A stretch of 64,000 bases of DNA from Flavobacterium sp. CF108 (GCF_900129795.1 NZ_FQWW01000001.1:62001-126000); one strand, 5' to 3'; numbered from the stretch's first letter, positions 1 through 8,573 are shown. Notes: generated by a model from the letters alone, not told the origin. Made by a program: numbers and translations.

Positions 1-136
1 CAAAATGCAGTAAACCGTGCTGAATATCGTGCCATAAAAAATGTGCATTTATTTTATGTGTTTCAGCGCTTTGTCCGCAATTATTACAGTAATGACCGGT
101 GTAAACCTGCTTACAGTTTTTGCAAGTCATTTCCAT
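1..136 (-). CDS. DUF3667 family membrane protein (N-terminal fragment)
   Basis: Only the first 45 codons lie in the window; the gene runs off the left edge. The start is ATG at 136, with a second ATG at 130. The N-terminus is a zinc ribbon, CxxC (C5, C8) and CxxCGQ (C17, C20), followed by a segment containing HDIQHGLLHF. This arrangement matches DUF3667 proteins of Bacteroidota, which continue into several membrane helices. Function is unknown; the zinc ribbon is visible, the membrane part is inferred from the family. Confidence 0.75.
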   Translation of the reverse strand, partial: MEMTCKNCKQVYTGHYCNNCGQSAETHKINAHFLWHDIQHGLLHF

Positions 137-145
137 ATTGATATA

Positions 146-529
146 CTATTTAGAATTTAACTTAAGCCCGTTTGGATACATTATTGCCAATAAAACACAA
201 ATCAATAAAAAATTATATTCAACACCATTTCTCCCGCCGCCCACAACAAACCAGCCTTCTTGAAAATGAACCAGTACAATTCCCATAATCAAAATAAAAA
301 TAGTTACAAACCCTGCTGGTTTTACATATTTGTTAAACAGTAAAAGTAAAGCCGCAACGATATGTGATAATTTAATGGACCAGGCCAGGAAAACGCCAAA
401 AGGGGCAAAGCCAATCTGGTTTAAATACAAATTTCCAAAATCGTTAATTCCGTTATTAAAAATTCCGAAAACCGAATGCGTCAGCAGAATTATTGCCGTA
501 GCAATTCTTAAAAGTAAAGTTCCGTTCAT
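146..529 (-). CDS. DoxX family membrane protein
   Basis: A 127-residue, very hydrophobic protein with about four membrane segments, like other small DoxX/DoxD-type proteins of the inner membrane. The start at 529 (MNGTLLLRI) is preferred over ATG at 568 because the extra 13 residues are polar and lie against the terminator of the upstream genes. DoxX proteins are often placed with redox or quinone metabolism, but no reaction can be deduced here. It lies 10 bp upstream of the partial DUF3667 gene in the same direction and may be co-transcribed with it. Confidence 0.7.
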   Translation of the reverse strand: MNGTLLLRIATAIILLTHSVFGIFNNGINDFGNLYLNQIGFAPFGVFLAWSIKLSHIVAALLLLFNKYVKPAGFVTIFILIMGIVLVHFQEGWFVVGGGRNGVEYNFLLICVLLAIMYPNGLKLNSK

Positions 530-561
530 AGTTAGAATAGTTTTGTTTTGGGTTAAATAAA

Positions 562-595
562 AAAGCACATATTAAAAGTAATTAATATGTGCTTT
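562..595 (-). terminator. Terminator of the sigma/anti-sigma operon
   Basis: Perfect 13-bp stem (562-574 with 583-595) around an 8-nt loop, with a run of A bases on its left side that becomes U-rich on the minus-strand transcript. It separates the anti-sigma gene from doxX. Confidence 0.7.
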
Positions 596-617
596 AAATT
601 TATAAATATTTTAGGTT

Positions 618-1406
618 TTAAACTTTTCCTAAAGTATATAGTTGTTCCATTGTAGGCGTTGGGCTTCCGCCGGCAGGCTCTAAAGTGATTCCAAATGCTT
701 CTGCAGAATCTGTCTGGCTTACAGCAAAGATTTTTTGCGTATTTCCTTCAAAATTATCCAGTAAACCAATGCTTGTAGGCGTTAATACCGGACTTAATTT
801 TAAAGACCAAACCTGATAAACCATTCCTTTTGGAGGAGTTGGTAAACCTGCAGCATCAATATAAGTTGTTTTTGTCTGCTGGTTCCAGTACACTTTTGCA
901 AAAGATGTTGGAGAAACTGCCTGACCGCCAAGTGTTACACCGGTATTTTTAATATCTCTAACGATAGTTAAGTTTTTCTCGGTTTGCTTATTCTGTTGAT
1001 CTAAAAAAGCATAATTTCTTTCGATTTTATTTTTTTCAGTTCCAACTTTAGAGATTTCTTCTTTTGATTTAGTTAATTCTAAAGTTTGGTATCCAAAACC
1101 TAACAATAATAAAACTGCCGCTGCCCAGCCCACATATTGTGTCCAGTTTGATGCAGGTTTTAAATCGACAACTTTACCATGTTTAAGTTCTAAACGGGCT
1201 TTAATTTTTTCGAAATTTTCAACAGAGTGGAAAGGGGCGAAGCTTGATGACAGCGCCACAATAGCTCTTTCTATTGCAATTATTTCGTCGTCTATTTCCT
1301 TGTTGTTTTTTGCCAGTTCGGCGATTTCCAGATTTTCCTTTTCGGTTAATAAACCATAAACATATAGTTCTAGAGTTCCTGATTCAATATATTCTTGTGC
1401 TTCCAT
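618..1406 (-). CDS. Anti-sigma factor, RskA-like
   Basis: 262 residues. The cytoplasmic N-terminal part (about 1-75) is the sigma-binding region, followed by one membrane helix at about 91-108 (WAAAVLLLLGFGY), a coiled-coil-like Lys/Glu-rich stretch (112-145) and an extracytoplasmic RskA-type domain (about 158-262) containing KGMVYQVWSL and a Gly/Pro-rich end. By family it should hold the neighbouring ECF sigma factor at the membrane. Its ATG overlaps the sigma stop codon by one base (TAATG), so translation is probably coupled. The inducing signal cannot be read from the sequence. Confidence 0.88.
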   Translation of the reverse strand: MEAQEYIESGTLELYVYGLLTEKENLEIAELAKNNKEIDDEIIAIERAIVALSSSFAPFHSVENFEKIKARLELKHGKVVDLKPASNWTQYVGWAAAVLLLLGFGYQTLELTKSKEEISKVGTEKNKIERNYAFLDQQNKQTEKNLTIVRDIKNTGVTLGGQAVSPTSFAKVYWNQQTKTTYIDAAGLPTPPKGMVYQVWSLKLSPVLTPTSIGLLDNFEGNTQKIFAVSQTDSAEAFGITLEPAGGSPTPTMEQLYTLGKV

Positions 1407-1936
1407 TATATTTTTAAATAATTTCTTAAATCGTTAATACAGTTTCTGTTTTGTGTCTTGATAGTTCCCAGTGGCAGTGCCAATTCTTCTGAAGCTTCTT
1501 GCTGGGTATATCCTTTGAAGAATAATAAATCAATAATTTCTATACATTTTGGTTTCAGTTTTTTTACGAATTCCTGAATTCCAATTGTATCAATTCTATT
1601 AATTAATTTATTACTGTCATCTAACAGATTTACGAAATTATCCGAGGAAAGGTTTTTTTGGCTGTTATTAAAATTTTTGGATCTCAGCTTGTCAATCGAA
1701 GTATTCCTAGCTATATTAAGGATCCAGGTGTAAAATCGGCCTTTACTTTCGTTATAAGAATCGATGTTTTTCCAGATTTTTACAAAAACTTCCTGCAAAA
1801 CGTCTTCGGCTTCTTCACGATTTTTGATTAAAACATTAATGACTGAAAATAAACTTTTAGAGTACATATCGTACAAGTGGGTAAAAGCTCTTTCGTCTTT
1901 TTTGTAAATTAAAACTAATAATTCTTCTTGACTCAT
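1406..1936 (-). CDS. RNA polymerase ECF sigma factor
   Basis: 176 residues, the usual ECF length, with only regions 2 and 4. Region 2 spans about 10-85 (EEAEDVLQEVFVKIW, then GRFYTWILNIARN); region 4 spans about 125-175 with the helix-turn-helix GYTQQEASEELALPLGTIK. It forms a two-gene operon with the RskA-like anti-sigma factor downstream. Such pairs control envelope or oxidative stress regulons in Bacteroidota. The regulon here is unknown; glutathione peroxidase and thioredoxin nearby make redox stress a reasonable guess but not evidence. Confidence 0.92.
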   Translation of the reverse strand: MSQEELLVLIYKKDERAFTHLYDMYSKSLFSVINVLIKNREEAEDVLQEVFVKIWKNIDSYNESKGRFYTWILNIARNTSIDKLRSKNFNNSQKNLSSDNFVNLLDDSNKLINRIDTIGIQEFVKKLKPKCIEIIDLLFFKGYTQQEASEELALPLGTIKTQNRNCINDLRNYLKI

Positions 1937-2156
1937 AGATTTGGATTTAAAGCTTAAACAAAAAATTAATGAACATTATTTTTATACCTGAGATAAAGAT
2001 AGTTCATTTTTTTATGAAAAATAATATTTTTTTTTAGTAGTCCAAACCTTAGGAAAATAGGAGTTTTTGAAAAAATTTAGAAAAAAAGTGCAATTTTTTT
2101 TACTTTTTTAAATCCAAAAGTAAACCCTTTACGTATATAACTTTATAAATGAAAAA

Positions 2157-2339
2157 ATGGAAAAGGAAAAATCAGCAATTAATAAAAAAGAATTTTTAAA
2201 GTTGAAAATTATGAGAAGGATAGAAAAATTTAAAATATTAATTGTGGGTTTAACAACTGTTTTGTCGCTGATAAATTTTAGCAGTAAAGATTTTAAACAT
2301 GAAATCGTTCAAAACGAACTAAATAAAAATATTGAATAG
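2157..2339 (+). CDS. Possible 60-residue basic peptide (uncertain)
   Basis: An ATG-initiated frame of 60 codons with a Lys-rich start, an internal ATG (MRRIEKFK), one hydrophobic stretch (ILIVGLTTVLSLI) and a polar tail. It lies on the plus strand in the gap after the sigma gene, ahead of a strong plus-strand terminator, so some transcript probably crosses it. I recognise no family and see no ribosome binding site. Chance open frames of this size are common in such AT-rich DNA. Its stop codon falls in the base of the inverted repeat described next. Confidence 0.25.
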   Translation: MEKEKSAINKKEFLKLKIMRRIEKFKILIVGLTTVLSLINFSSKDFKHEIVQNELNKNIE

Positions 2340-2489
2340 TTGATGTCCTCGGACTTCCAACAGAAAATCAAAAACACTAGTAGTAATCACGCATGTTAAA
2401 CGAACTGAAATTTCCACTATAAACGCCATAGATAATTGAATTAGTGCGATTAAGATTAAGATTTTCGCTATAACCGGGGCATCAACTAT
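2336..2489 (+). ncRNA. Candidate structured RNA element
   Basis: A nested inverted repeat of about 150 nt. The outer stem pairs 2336-2352 with 2474-2489: ten consecutive pairs from ATAGTTGATG, then a G-U pair, CC, a bulge and CGG. An inner stem pairs 2384-2392 with 2444-2452 (one mismatch, one G-U). At the apex CTAT/ATAG encloses a 7-nt loop (2417-2431). A perfect terminator follows at 2550. This supports a folded non-coding RNA or leader on the plus strand, but I match it to no named family and covariation has not been tested. Confidence 0.3.
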
Positions 2490-2549
2490 AATTTAAAAAT
2501 ATAAAAGAGACAAATAATTAATTCATGGTTTGATTTGTTTGTATGGGGG

Positions 2550-2591
2550 GAAGCCCGGCGTCTGATTAACGCCGGGCTTCATTTTTTATTT
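2550..2591 (+). terminator. Strong intrinsic terminator
   Basis: Perfect 12-bp GC-rich stem, GAAGCCCGGCGT (2550-2561) with its complement at 2569-2580, a 7-nt loop, then ATTTTTTATTT. The T tract is only on the plus side, so it ends a plus-strand transcript starting somewhere in 2000-2500, where no well-supported gene exists. Confidence 0.85.
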
Positions 2592-2670
2592 AACTTATAA
2601 TTAATAAAAATAAAAGCGGTAAAAATATTCAGCAATTCAGATTTTAGTTAATTTTATAAAAAATTATACA

Positions 2671-3258
2671 ATGAAAAAAATACTATTTATAGCATGCAGT
2701 GCCTTACTTTTTTTAAGCGCACAAACTCAGGCTCAAACAAGCACAAATAAATTATCTAAATCAGATAAAACTATGGCAAAAGAAACCATTTATCAGTTTA
2801 AAGTTGAAGATTTATCAGGTGACACTTTTGATTTCGCTTCTTTAAAAGGCAAAAAAATCCTAATCGTAAACACAGCATCAAAATGTGGATTAACTCCTCA
2901 ATACAAAGATCTTGAGGCTGTTTACAAACAATACAAAGACAAAGGTTTTGTAATTGTTGGTTTCCCGGCAAATAATTTTGCATCTCAGGAACCTGGAACA
3001 AACAAAGAAATCGAAACTTTCTGTCAGCAAAATTATGGTGTAACTTTCCCTATGATGGATAAAGTTTCTGTAAAAGACGATGATATGTGCGAGGTTTATA
3101 AATTCTTAACTCAAAAATCTAAAAACGGATTGCAAGATTCTGAAGTAGAGTGGAATTTCCAAAAATATCTAATCAACGAAAAAGGAGAATTAGTAAAAGT
3201 AATTAAACCAAAAACTTTAGTTACAGATCCAGAAGTTATCAATTGGATCAAGAGTTAA
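2671..3258 (+). CDS. Glutathione peroxidase family protein, exported
   Basis: 195 residues: a signal peptide (about 1-21, ending QTQAQ) and a full peroxidase domain. The catalytic tetrad is visible as Cys72 (NTASKCGLTPQY), Gln106 (SQEPG), Trp161 (VEWNF) and the Asn after it. Cys118 in ETFCQQNYG sits where thioredoxin-dependent members carry the resolving cysteine, so reduction by thioredoxin rather than glutathione is likely. It should reduce hydroperoxides in the periplasm. It is transcribed alone between two terminators. Confidence 0.92.
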   Translation: MKKILFIACSALLFLSAQTQAQTSTNKLSKSDKTMAKETIYQFKVEDLSGDTFDFASLKGKKILIVNTASKCGLTPQYKDLEAVYKQYKDKGFVIVGFPANNFASQEPGTNKEIETFCQQNYGVTFPMMDKVSVKDDDMCEVYKFLTQKSKNGLQDSEVEWNFQKYLINEKGELVKVIKPKTLVTDPEVINWIKS

Positions 3259-3280
3259 TTTAGAACTTCTAGACAAAAAA

Positions 3281-3318
3281 ATCCCCAAATTTGAAATTCA
3301 AATTTGGGGATTTTTTTA
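3281..3318 (+). terminator. Bidirectional terminator after glutathione peroxidase
   Basis: 15-bp perfect stem, ATCCCCAAATTTGAA (3281-3295) with 3297-3311, flanked by A7 on the left and T7 on the right, so it can act on both strands. Confidence 0.85.
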
Positions 3319-3445
3319 AGGTTCAAAGTGACAGAGTTACAAAGGAACAAAGGTTTTATAAAGTCTTGTCATTTCGACGAAAGAAAAAAAATCCGTGCAA
3401 ATCCACACCTTCGCGAAAGCGAATCCGTAAAATCCGTGTGCCATT
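3318..3445. repeat. Intergenic repeat-like segment
   Basis: Contains short phrases found in other gaps of this window: TCATTTCGACGAA, AAATCCGTGCAAATCC, TTCGCGAAAGCGAA and AAAATCCGTGTGCC. Arms of the form ATCCGTG...CCGTGTG recur. No gene is visible. Confidence 0.4.
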
Positions 3446-3943
3446 TTACACCAATATCAACTGCATAAAAACCAAATCAAGCCAATGATCAAACTTATAC
3501 CCAACTTCACGAATCGTTCCTGTTGCTACAAATCCAAATTTTTCATGAAAAGCAATACTTCCCGCATTATCAGCATCGATAGCGCCAATCATAACATGAA
3601 AACCCTGCTCTTTAGCCAAACGAATTAATTCAGTCAATAATTTAGAGCCAATACCTTTTCCAATAATATTATCAACCACATAAACAGAATGCTCAACAGT
3701 ATATTGATACCCAATTTTTTCACGAAATTGACCATAACTCCCAAAACCAACAACTTCGCCATCTAAATCAGCTACAACAATAGGAAGGTTTTTAGCCTTT
3801 TTATCTTCAAACCATTTTGTTTGTACTTCAAGAGTTTGAACATCATAATTATAATTTGCCGTTGTATGAAGGATCGAATGATTTACAATATCAAGAATTT
3901 TTTCTAAATCATTTACGGTTGCAGGTCGAAGAATAAGGTTCAT
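3446..3943 (-). CDS. GNAT N-acetyltransferase, phosphinothricin-acetyltransferase-like
   Basis: 165 residues with a complete GNAT fold. The start MNLILRPATVNDLEKI is strand 1, motif A with the acetyl-CoA loop is IGKGIGSKLLTELI (about 101-114), and motif B is DADNAGSIAFHEKFGFVATG (about 124-143). The beta4 segment HSVYVVD and the length fit the Pat/YwnH group, which acetylates phosphinothricin, methionine sulfone or sulfoximine. The true substrate is not predictable. It stands alone, convergent with the peroxidase gene. Confidence 0.85.
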   Translation of the reverse strand: MNLILRPATVNDLEKILDIVNHSILHTTANYNYDVQTLEVQTKWFEDKKAKNLPIVVADLDGEVVGFGSYGQFREKIGYQYTVEHSVYVVDNIIGKGIGSKLLTELIRLAKEQGFHVMIGAIDADNAGSIAFHEKFGFVATGTIREVGYKFDHWLDLVFMQLILV

Positions 3944-4018
3944 GGTTTTAATCTTTTTAAAATTTCACATCACAAAGAAATTAGTGTTAATTCGTGAAAT
4001 TCGTGTTTATTATTAAGT

Positions 4019-5194
4019 TTATTTAGAATTTAATTCGGCCAGTAAAGTATCGGTATCTTTGGTATTCCAGCCCATTTCTTTACCAATTGCTTTGGCGTCT
4101 TTAGCATATTTTAATGCCTGTTTTTTGTCTTTTATTTTATTATAAAGTCGGGCGATGAGTAAATTTCCATCATATGAATCCGTTAAATCTAAAGAATGTT
4201 TTACCCACAAAATAGATTTTTTTAAACTTTCTGTATCATTAATATGTTTTAGATAAGTCTGTCCGATATCCTTTAAGAAACTAGCGTCATTCCAAACCAG
4301 TTTTTCAGTGTTTTCCAAAGTCACTTTTTTGTAAAAATCCCATTTTTCAGTACGCTCTGCCAGCGTTAAATCGAATTTAAAAACAAGAGAATCCGTTTTC
4401 TGCAATCGAATCGATTTTGCAACTTCTCTTTGTTTATAATAATTTATAGTATCAAGATTATCCACAAGTGGACGAAGTAATTCGTTTACAATACTTTCTA
4501 CTTTGCGATCAACACGATTTTGCGAAGCCACAGCAGCAAACTCTTTTTGGTGTTTTAAAACATATTGAAATTCTCTCGAATTAATATCAGTAACACCATT
4601 GGCGATTACACGCCAATTGGTTTCGCTAACCAATTGAGAATCTGATTGTGTCTGCAGATAAATATGAGTAGGAATTGATAATTCTGTTCTGTCTTTTCCT
4701 TTTTTCAAGGTATTCAAATAAGTAAAGAATTTTGTTGAATTATTAGGATCAGCCAAAAAATCTTTTTCTAAATATGGAAGCTGTAATTTAGGATTTAAAG
4801 CATAATTGGCTTCGGCCAGAAATTCTTCTTTTTTCATTTCACCTTTTAAAGCATACAAAAGAGTTTCATTAGCATCTAAAAATAAAAATGCAGGAAGTGA
4901 AGTCGTTTTAAACTTATTTTTAAGTGCGATTCCTTCTTCTTTTTCAATATTTTTCCAAACACAGATGTAATTTTTATTTAAAAAATCCATTACATTTTGA
5001 TCACTGAAAACTTCTTTTTTCATTTGGTTACAATGCGGACACCAATCGGCATAAAGCATTACAAAAACTGGTTTATCTTGTGTTTTAGCATTTTCGAGAG
5101 CCGTTTTGTATGTTATTCCGTCAACAGTAAATTGATTTTGAGAGTTTACGGTTTGCAGTGAAACGAAAAGAAAAAGTAAATATAAATAACGCAT
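4019..5194 (-). CDS. Secreted thioredoxin-domain protein
   Basis: 391 residues. A signal peptide of about 18 residues precedes a thioredoxin domain (about 20-130) with active site WCPHC (Cys52, Cys55) and cis-proline segment TTSLPAFLF. The rest (130-391) is helical, with a TPR-like end (YDGNLLIARLYNKIKDKKQALKY, split by Lys residues). This resembles Bacteroidota periplasmic thioredoxins of the DUF255/thioredoxin_7 type, which reduce or oxidise disulfides in exported proteins. It is monocistronic and divergent from menD. Confidence 0.85.
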   Translation of the reverse strand: MRYLYLLFLFVSLQTVNSQNQFTVDGITYKTALENAKTQDKPVFVMLYADWCPHCNQMKKEVFSDQNVMDFLNKNYICVWKNIEKEEGIALKNKFKTTSLPAFLFLDANETLLYALKGEMKKEEFLAEANYALNPKLQLPYLEKDFLADPNNSTKFFTYLNTLKKGKDRTELSIPTHIYLQTQSDSQLVSETNWRVIANGVTDINSREFQYVLKHQKEFAAVASQNRVDRKVESIVNELLRPLVDNLDTINYYKQREVAKSIRLQKTDSLVFKFDLTLAERTEKWDFYKKVTLENTEKLVWNDASFLKDIGQTYLKHINDTESLKKSILWVKHSLDLTDSYDGNLLIARLYNKIKDKKQALKYAKDAKAIGKEMGWNTKDTDTLLAELNSK

Positions 5195-5302
5195 AAAGGG
5201 TTAATTTTAATAAAGAAATTCTGTTTTACAAATATATTCCCTTTTTATAAAACCAATCTTAATATCTTCCTAATATATAAGTTAAATAAAGCGCGAAGTT
5301 TG

Positions 5303-5310
5303 TAACTTTG
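5303..5310 (+). promoter_or_regulatory. menD promoter -7 box
   Basis: TAACTTTG fits the Bacteroidota TAnnTTTG -7 consensus; no clear -33 TTG at the ideal distance. It overlaps the upstream in-frame ATG at 5308, which therefore cannot be the translation start; the ATG at 5371 is about 55 nt downstream of the expected transcription start. Confidence 0.55.
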
Positions 5311-5370
5311 TATTCGCAAAAGAAAATTTTAAGCAATATATTTTCTTTAAAAATTATACACCATTTTAGA

Positions 5371-7035
5371 ATGATTTACCCCAAAATAGCGCTTGCACAA
5401 AGCATTATCGAGATTTGTTCAGCAAAAGGAATTCATAATATTATAATTTCTCCAGGTTCGCGAAATGCGCCTTTGACGATTGGTTTCGCACAAAATCCAA
5501 ATTTTAAATGTTACAGTATTGCCGACGAGCGCTGTGCCGCATTCTTTGCTTTAGGAATTGCCATGCAGACAAAAAAACCTACGGCAGTTGTATGTACATC
5601 AGGATCAGCTTTATTGAATTATTATCCGGCTGTAGCCGAAGCATTTTACAGTCAGATTCCGTTAATTGTAATATCTGCAGATCGTCCGCAGAGTAAAATT
5701 GATATTGGCGACGGGCAAACCATCCGTCAGGAAAATGTCTACTTAAATCATTCTGTTTTTAATGCCAATTTAACCGAAGACGCTTCGGTAGAAAACGACT
5801 TAAAAATCAATAAAGCCATAGAAACAGCCATTCTTCAAAAAGGTCCGGTTCATATCAATGCACCATTTGAAGAACCATTATACGAAACGGTTTCTGAACT
5901 TTCTGTTGAGCCAAAAATCACAACTTTAGAAAAAGAAATTCCAACCAAAATTATTGATAACATCGAAGAAATTGTTTCCATTTGGAATTCTGCAAAAAGA
6001 AAACTAATTCTTATTGGCGGCATAAATGAAGTAAACTCTATAAATCAGGAAATTCTGGAAAACTTTGCCAGCGATCCATCAATTGTTGTACTTACAGAAA
6101 CGACTTCAAACATACATCATCCAAGTTTTATTAATAGCATAGATACTTTAATTACACCATTTGACGATTCTGATTTTAAAGAATTGGAAGCCCAGGTTTT
6201 AATCACTTTTGGAGGTATGATTGTATCAAAACGTATTAAAGCTTTTTTACGAAAGTATAAACCCAAACATCACTGGCATATAGATACTTTACGTGCTTAT
6301 GATACATTCAATGCTTTAAGTAAACATTTTGTAATGGAACCAAATGATTTCTTCAAAGATCTGCTTCCAAAAACAGAATTTAAAGCAAGCAATTACTTTT
6401 CGAAAATCGATAAAATTTACAGTCTAAGAAATAAAAGAAAAGAAGAATATTTAAAGAAAATTCCATTTTCAGATTTTAAAGTTTTTGAAAAAGTAATCGA
6501 ATCGCTTCCTAAAAATATTCAGTTACAAATTAGTAACAGTTCGGCAATTCGTTATGCACAATTAATTGAAATTGATTCCTCAATTGAAGTATTTTGCAAC
6601 AGAGGAACAAGCGGAATTGACGGAAGTACTTCAACAGCAGTTGGATCAGCTGTTGGGAGCGGAAAACAAACTGTTTTTATAACAGGCGATATCAGCTTTT
6701 TATACGACAGTAACGCTTTATGGAATTCTTATATTCCTAAAAACTTCAAAATTATCATAATCAATAATGGAGGAGGAGGAATCTTCAGGATTTTACCCGG
6801 TCACGAAGAAAAGCCTGTTTTTAATACATATTTTGAAACTTCTCATCAATTAACAGCAGAACATTTAGCTAAAATGTATGGCTGTAATTATTACAAAGCC
6901 AGCAATGTAGAAGATCTAAATGAGAATTTAGATAAACTTTATAATGAAAATGACGCACCAGGAATACTGGAAGTATTTACTCCAACTGCTGAAAACGATG
7001 TAATTTTAAAACAATACTTTAAGGAGCTTGCTTAG
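5371..7035 (+). CDS. menD: 2-succinyl-5-enolpyruvyl-6-hydroxy-3-cyclohexene-1-carboxylate synthase
   Basis: About 554 residues from the ATG at 5371 (MIYPKIALAQSI), the normal MenD length; the longer frame from 5308 is rejected because of the promoter box. The thiamine-diphosphate enzyme joins isochorismate and 2-oxoglutarate in menaquinone synthesis. Visible signatures are SPGSRNAPLTIGF and CTSGSALLNYYPAVAEA in the N-terminal domain and the diphosphate/Mg motif region GDISFLYDSNALWN with NNGGGGIFRILPG in the C-terminal domain. It heads a run of men genes, though it has its own promoter and DUF2853 follows with another. Confidence 0.96.
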   Translation: MIYPKIALAQSIIEICSAKGIHNIIISPGSRNAPLTIGFAQNPNFKCYSIADERCAAFFALGIAMQTKKPTAVVCTSGSALLNYYPAVAEAFYSQIPLIVISADRPQSKIDIGDGQTIRQENVYLNHSVFNANLTEDASVENDLKINKAIETAILQKGPVHINAPFEEPLYETVSELSVEPKITTLEKEIPTKIIDNIEEIVSIWNSAKRKLILIGGINEVNSINQEILENFASDPSIVVLTETTSNIHHPSFINSIDTLITPFDDSDFKELEAQVLITFGGMIVSKRIKAFLRKYKPKHHWHIDTLRAYDTFNALSKHFVMEPNDFFKDLLPKTEFKASNYFSKIDKIYSLRNKRKEEYLKKIPFSDFKVFEKVIESLPKNIQLQISNSSAIRYAQLIEIDSSIEVFCNRGTSGIDGSTSTAVGSAVGSGKQTVFITGDISFLYDSNALWNSYIPKNFKIIIINNGGGGIFRILPGHEEKPVFNTYFETSHQLTAEHLAKMYGCNYYKASNVEDLNENLDKLYNENDAPGILEVFTPTAENDVILKQYFKELA

Positions 7036-7064
7036 TTGTTTGTAAGTTAAATTGTGTTAAATAT

Positions 7065-7095
7065 TTGTTTTGAAGCGTAATAATATTTAGATTTG
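7065..7095 (+). promoter_or_regulatory. Promoter of the DUF2853 gene
   Basis: TTG at 7065-7067, 20-nt spacer, TAGATTTG at 7088-7095: a good match to the Bacteroidota promoter form. Transcription would begin about 25 nt before the ATG at 7128. Confidence 0.6.
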
Positions 7096-7127
7096 GCTGC
7101 ATAAATAGTAACCAATATTAAATTATT

Positions 7128-7469
7128 ATGAGTAAAAGAGAAGAATTAATTCAGAAGTATGCAGCAGATTTAAAAGATAAATGCGGAGTAACACCAAATA
7201 TGGATTTGTTGACAAAAGTAACAATAGGCTGCGGGCCGTCGATTTATAATGATGATGCAGCAACAGTAGCAGGAAGTCAGCAATCTGAATTAGATACAGT
7301 TAGAAATAACTTTCTAATCAAGAAATTAGGTTTACCGGCTGGGCCGGCTTTAGATGAAGCTATTCATGCTGTTCTGGAAAAGTATGGTAAATCAAACAAA
7401 CACAAATACAGAGCTGTAGTTTACTATCTATTGACAGTACACTTTAAAAAAGAAAGTGTTTATAAATAA
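7128..7469 (+). CDS. DUF2853 family protein
   Basis: 113 residues, small, soluble and charged, matching the DUF2853 family across its length (for instance CGVTPNMDLLTKVT and GLPAGPALDEAIHAVLEK). No catalytic motif is evident and no function is established for the family. It has its own promoter and terminator, so it is an independent unit inside the men region. Confidence 0.85.
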   Translation: MSKREELIQKYAADLKDKCGVTPNMDLLTKVTIGCGPSIYNDDAATVAGSQQSELDTVRNNFLIKKLGLPAGPALDEAIHAVLEKYGKSNKHKYRAVVYYLLTVHFKKESVYK

Positions 7470-7476
7470 CAAAAGT

Positions 7477-7505
7477 AAAAGCGTCAAAATTGACGCTTTT
7501 TTCTT
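7477..7505 (+). terminator. Terminator after DUF2853
   Basis: Stem AAAAGCGTCAA (7477-7487) with TTGACGCTTTT (7490-7500), followed by more T; essentially symmetrical. Confidence 0.85.
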
Positions 7506-7554
7506 TTTATATGGCTTAATACAAAACATTTTTCATTTACGATTTCAAACTTCG

Positions 7555-7562
7555 TACATTTG
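7555..7562 (+). promoter_or_regulatory. -7 box for the S1-domain gene
   Basis: TACATTTG matches TAnnTTTG. It overlaps the in-frame TTG at 7560, so the protein starts at the ATG at 7608. Confidence 0.55.
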
Positions 7563-7607
7563 CATCTTAGAAGCTTAGATGCTTTTCAACTTAGAATCTT
7601 AAGAAAA

Positions 7608-8462
7608 ATGCTTGAAATAGGAAAATACAATACACTAACTATATTGCGTGATACAAAAGTCGGTCTTTTTTTAGGAAATCCTGAAAAAGATCCAGACGGA
7701 ATCCATGATGTGTTATTACCAAATAAATATGTTCCAAATGAATTTGAAATAGGCGAAGAACTTGTCGTTTTTGTTTATTTAGATCACGAACAGCGCCCTG
7801 TGGCCACTACACTTGAGCCATATATTTTACTGAATGAGTTTGCACTTTTAAGAGTAAATTACATCAATAATGTTGGTGCTTTTATGGATTGGGGAATGGA
7901 AAAAGACATTCTGGTTCCATTTAAAGAACAGGCGCGCCCTATGGAAAAAGGAAAACGCTACCTTGTTTACCTTTATAAAGATGAGAAAACCAATCGTTTA
8001 GTTGCTTCAAGTAAGTTGAACCAATTTTTAAATAACGATCAGCTTACAGTTGAAAAAGGAGAAGAAGTTGATTTGATCGTTTCTCACATTACAGAATTAG
8101 GAATAAATGTGATCATCAATGAACAGCATAAAGGACTTTTATACAAAGACGAAGTTTATGACGATTCAATAAGAACCGGAGACAGAATGCGCGGTTACAT
8201 TAAAACCATTCGTCCTGATAATAAAATAGATGTTGCTTTGCAAATTCAAGGTTATCAGAGTATTGAACCAAATGCAGAAAAGATTTTAGATGAATTAAGA
8301 GCCAATCGTGGTTTTTTACGTTTAAATGACAATTCGCATCCGGAAGACATAAAAACGGTTTTAAAAATGAGTAAAAAAACTTTTAAAAAGGCTGTAGGAG
8401 CTTTGTATAAAGAGAAACTTATTGAAATTAAAGAAGATGGAATTTATCTGGTAAAAGAATAA
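7608..8462 (+). CDS. CvfB-like S1 RNA-binding protein
   Basis: 284 residues from ATG 7608 (MLEIGKYNTLTI). The layout fits CvfB/YitL: successive S1-like OB-fold modules (about 5-60, 65-130 with VGAFMDWGMEKDILVPF, and 145-215 with GINVIINEQHKGLL) and a C-terminal winged helix (about 225-284). Family members bind RNA and influence virulence or gene expression in Gram-positive bacteria; the role in Bacteroidota is not established. It is a single transcription unit. Confidence 0.85.
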   Translation: MLEIGKYNTLTILRDTKVGLFLGNPEKDPDGIHDVLLPNKYVPNEFEIGEELVVFVYLDHEQRPVATTLEPYILLNEFALLRVNYINNVGAFMDWGMEKDILVPFKEQARPMEKGKRYLVYLYKDEKTNRLVASSKLNQFLNNDQLTVEKGEEVDLIVSHITELGINVIINEQHKGLLYKDEVYDDSIRTGDRMRGYIKTIRPDNKIDVALQIQGYQSIEPNAEKILDELRANRGFLRLNDNSHPEDIKTVLKMSKKTFKKAVGALYKEKLIEIKEDGIYLVKE

Positions 8463-8492
8463 AATTAAATTTCTCTAAAATTCCAATATTTT

Positions 8493-8540
8493 AAATTCCA
8501 AATTCCAATGTATAACGCAACACATTGGAATTTGGAATTT
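8493..8540. repeat. Inverted repeat after the S1-domain gene
   Basis: 19-bp perfect arms at 8493-8511 and 8522-8540 built from AATTCCAAATTCCAATGT and its complement, 10-nt loop, followed by TTATTTTT. It may act as a terminator as well as being an intergenic repeat. Confidence 0.6.
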
Positions 8541-8573
8541 TTATTTTTGGAATTTATTAAACATTATAACAAG

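Noticed and set aside
2336..2489. Integron attC site
   Set aside because: The nested hairpin resembles one in outline, but there is no integrase, no gene-cassette structure and no recognisable GTTRRRY/RYYYAAC pair.
5308..5370. N-terminal extension of MenD from ATG 5308
   Set aside because: The -7 box TAACTTTG (5303-5310) overlaps this ATG, and homologous length fits ATG 5371.
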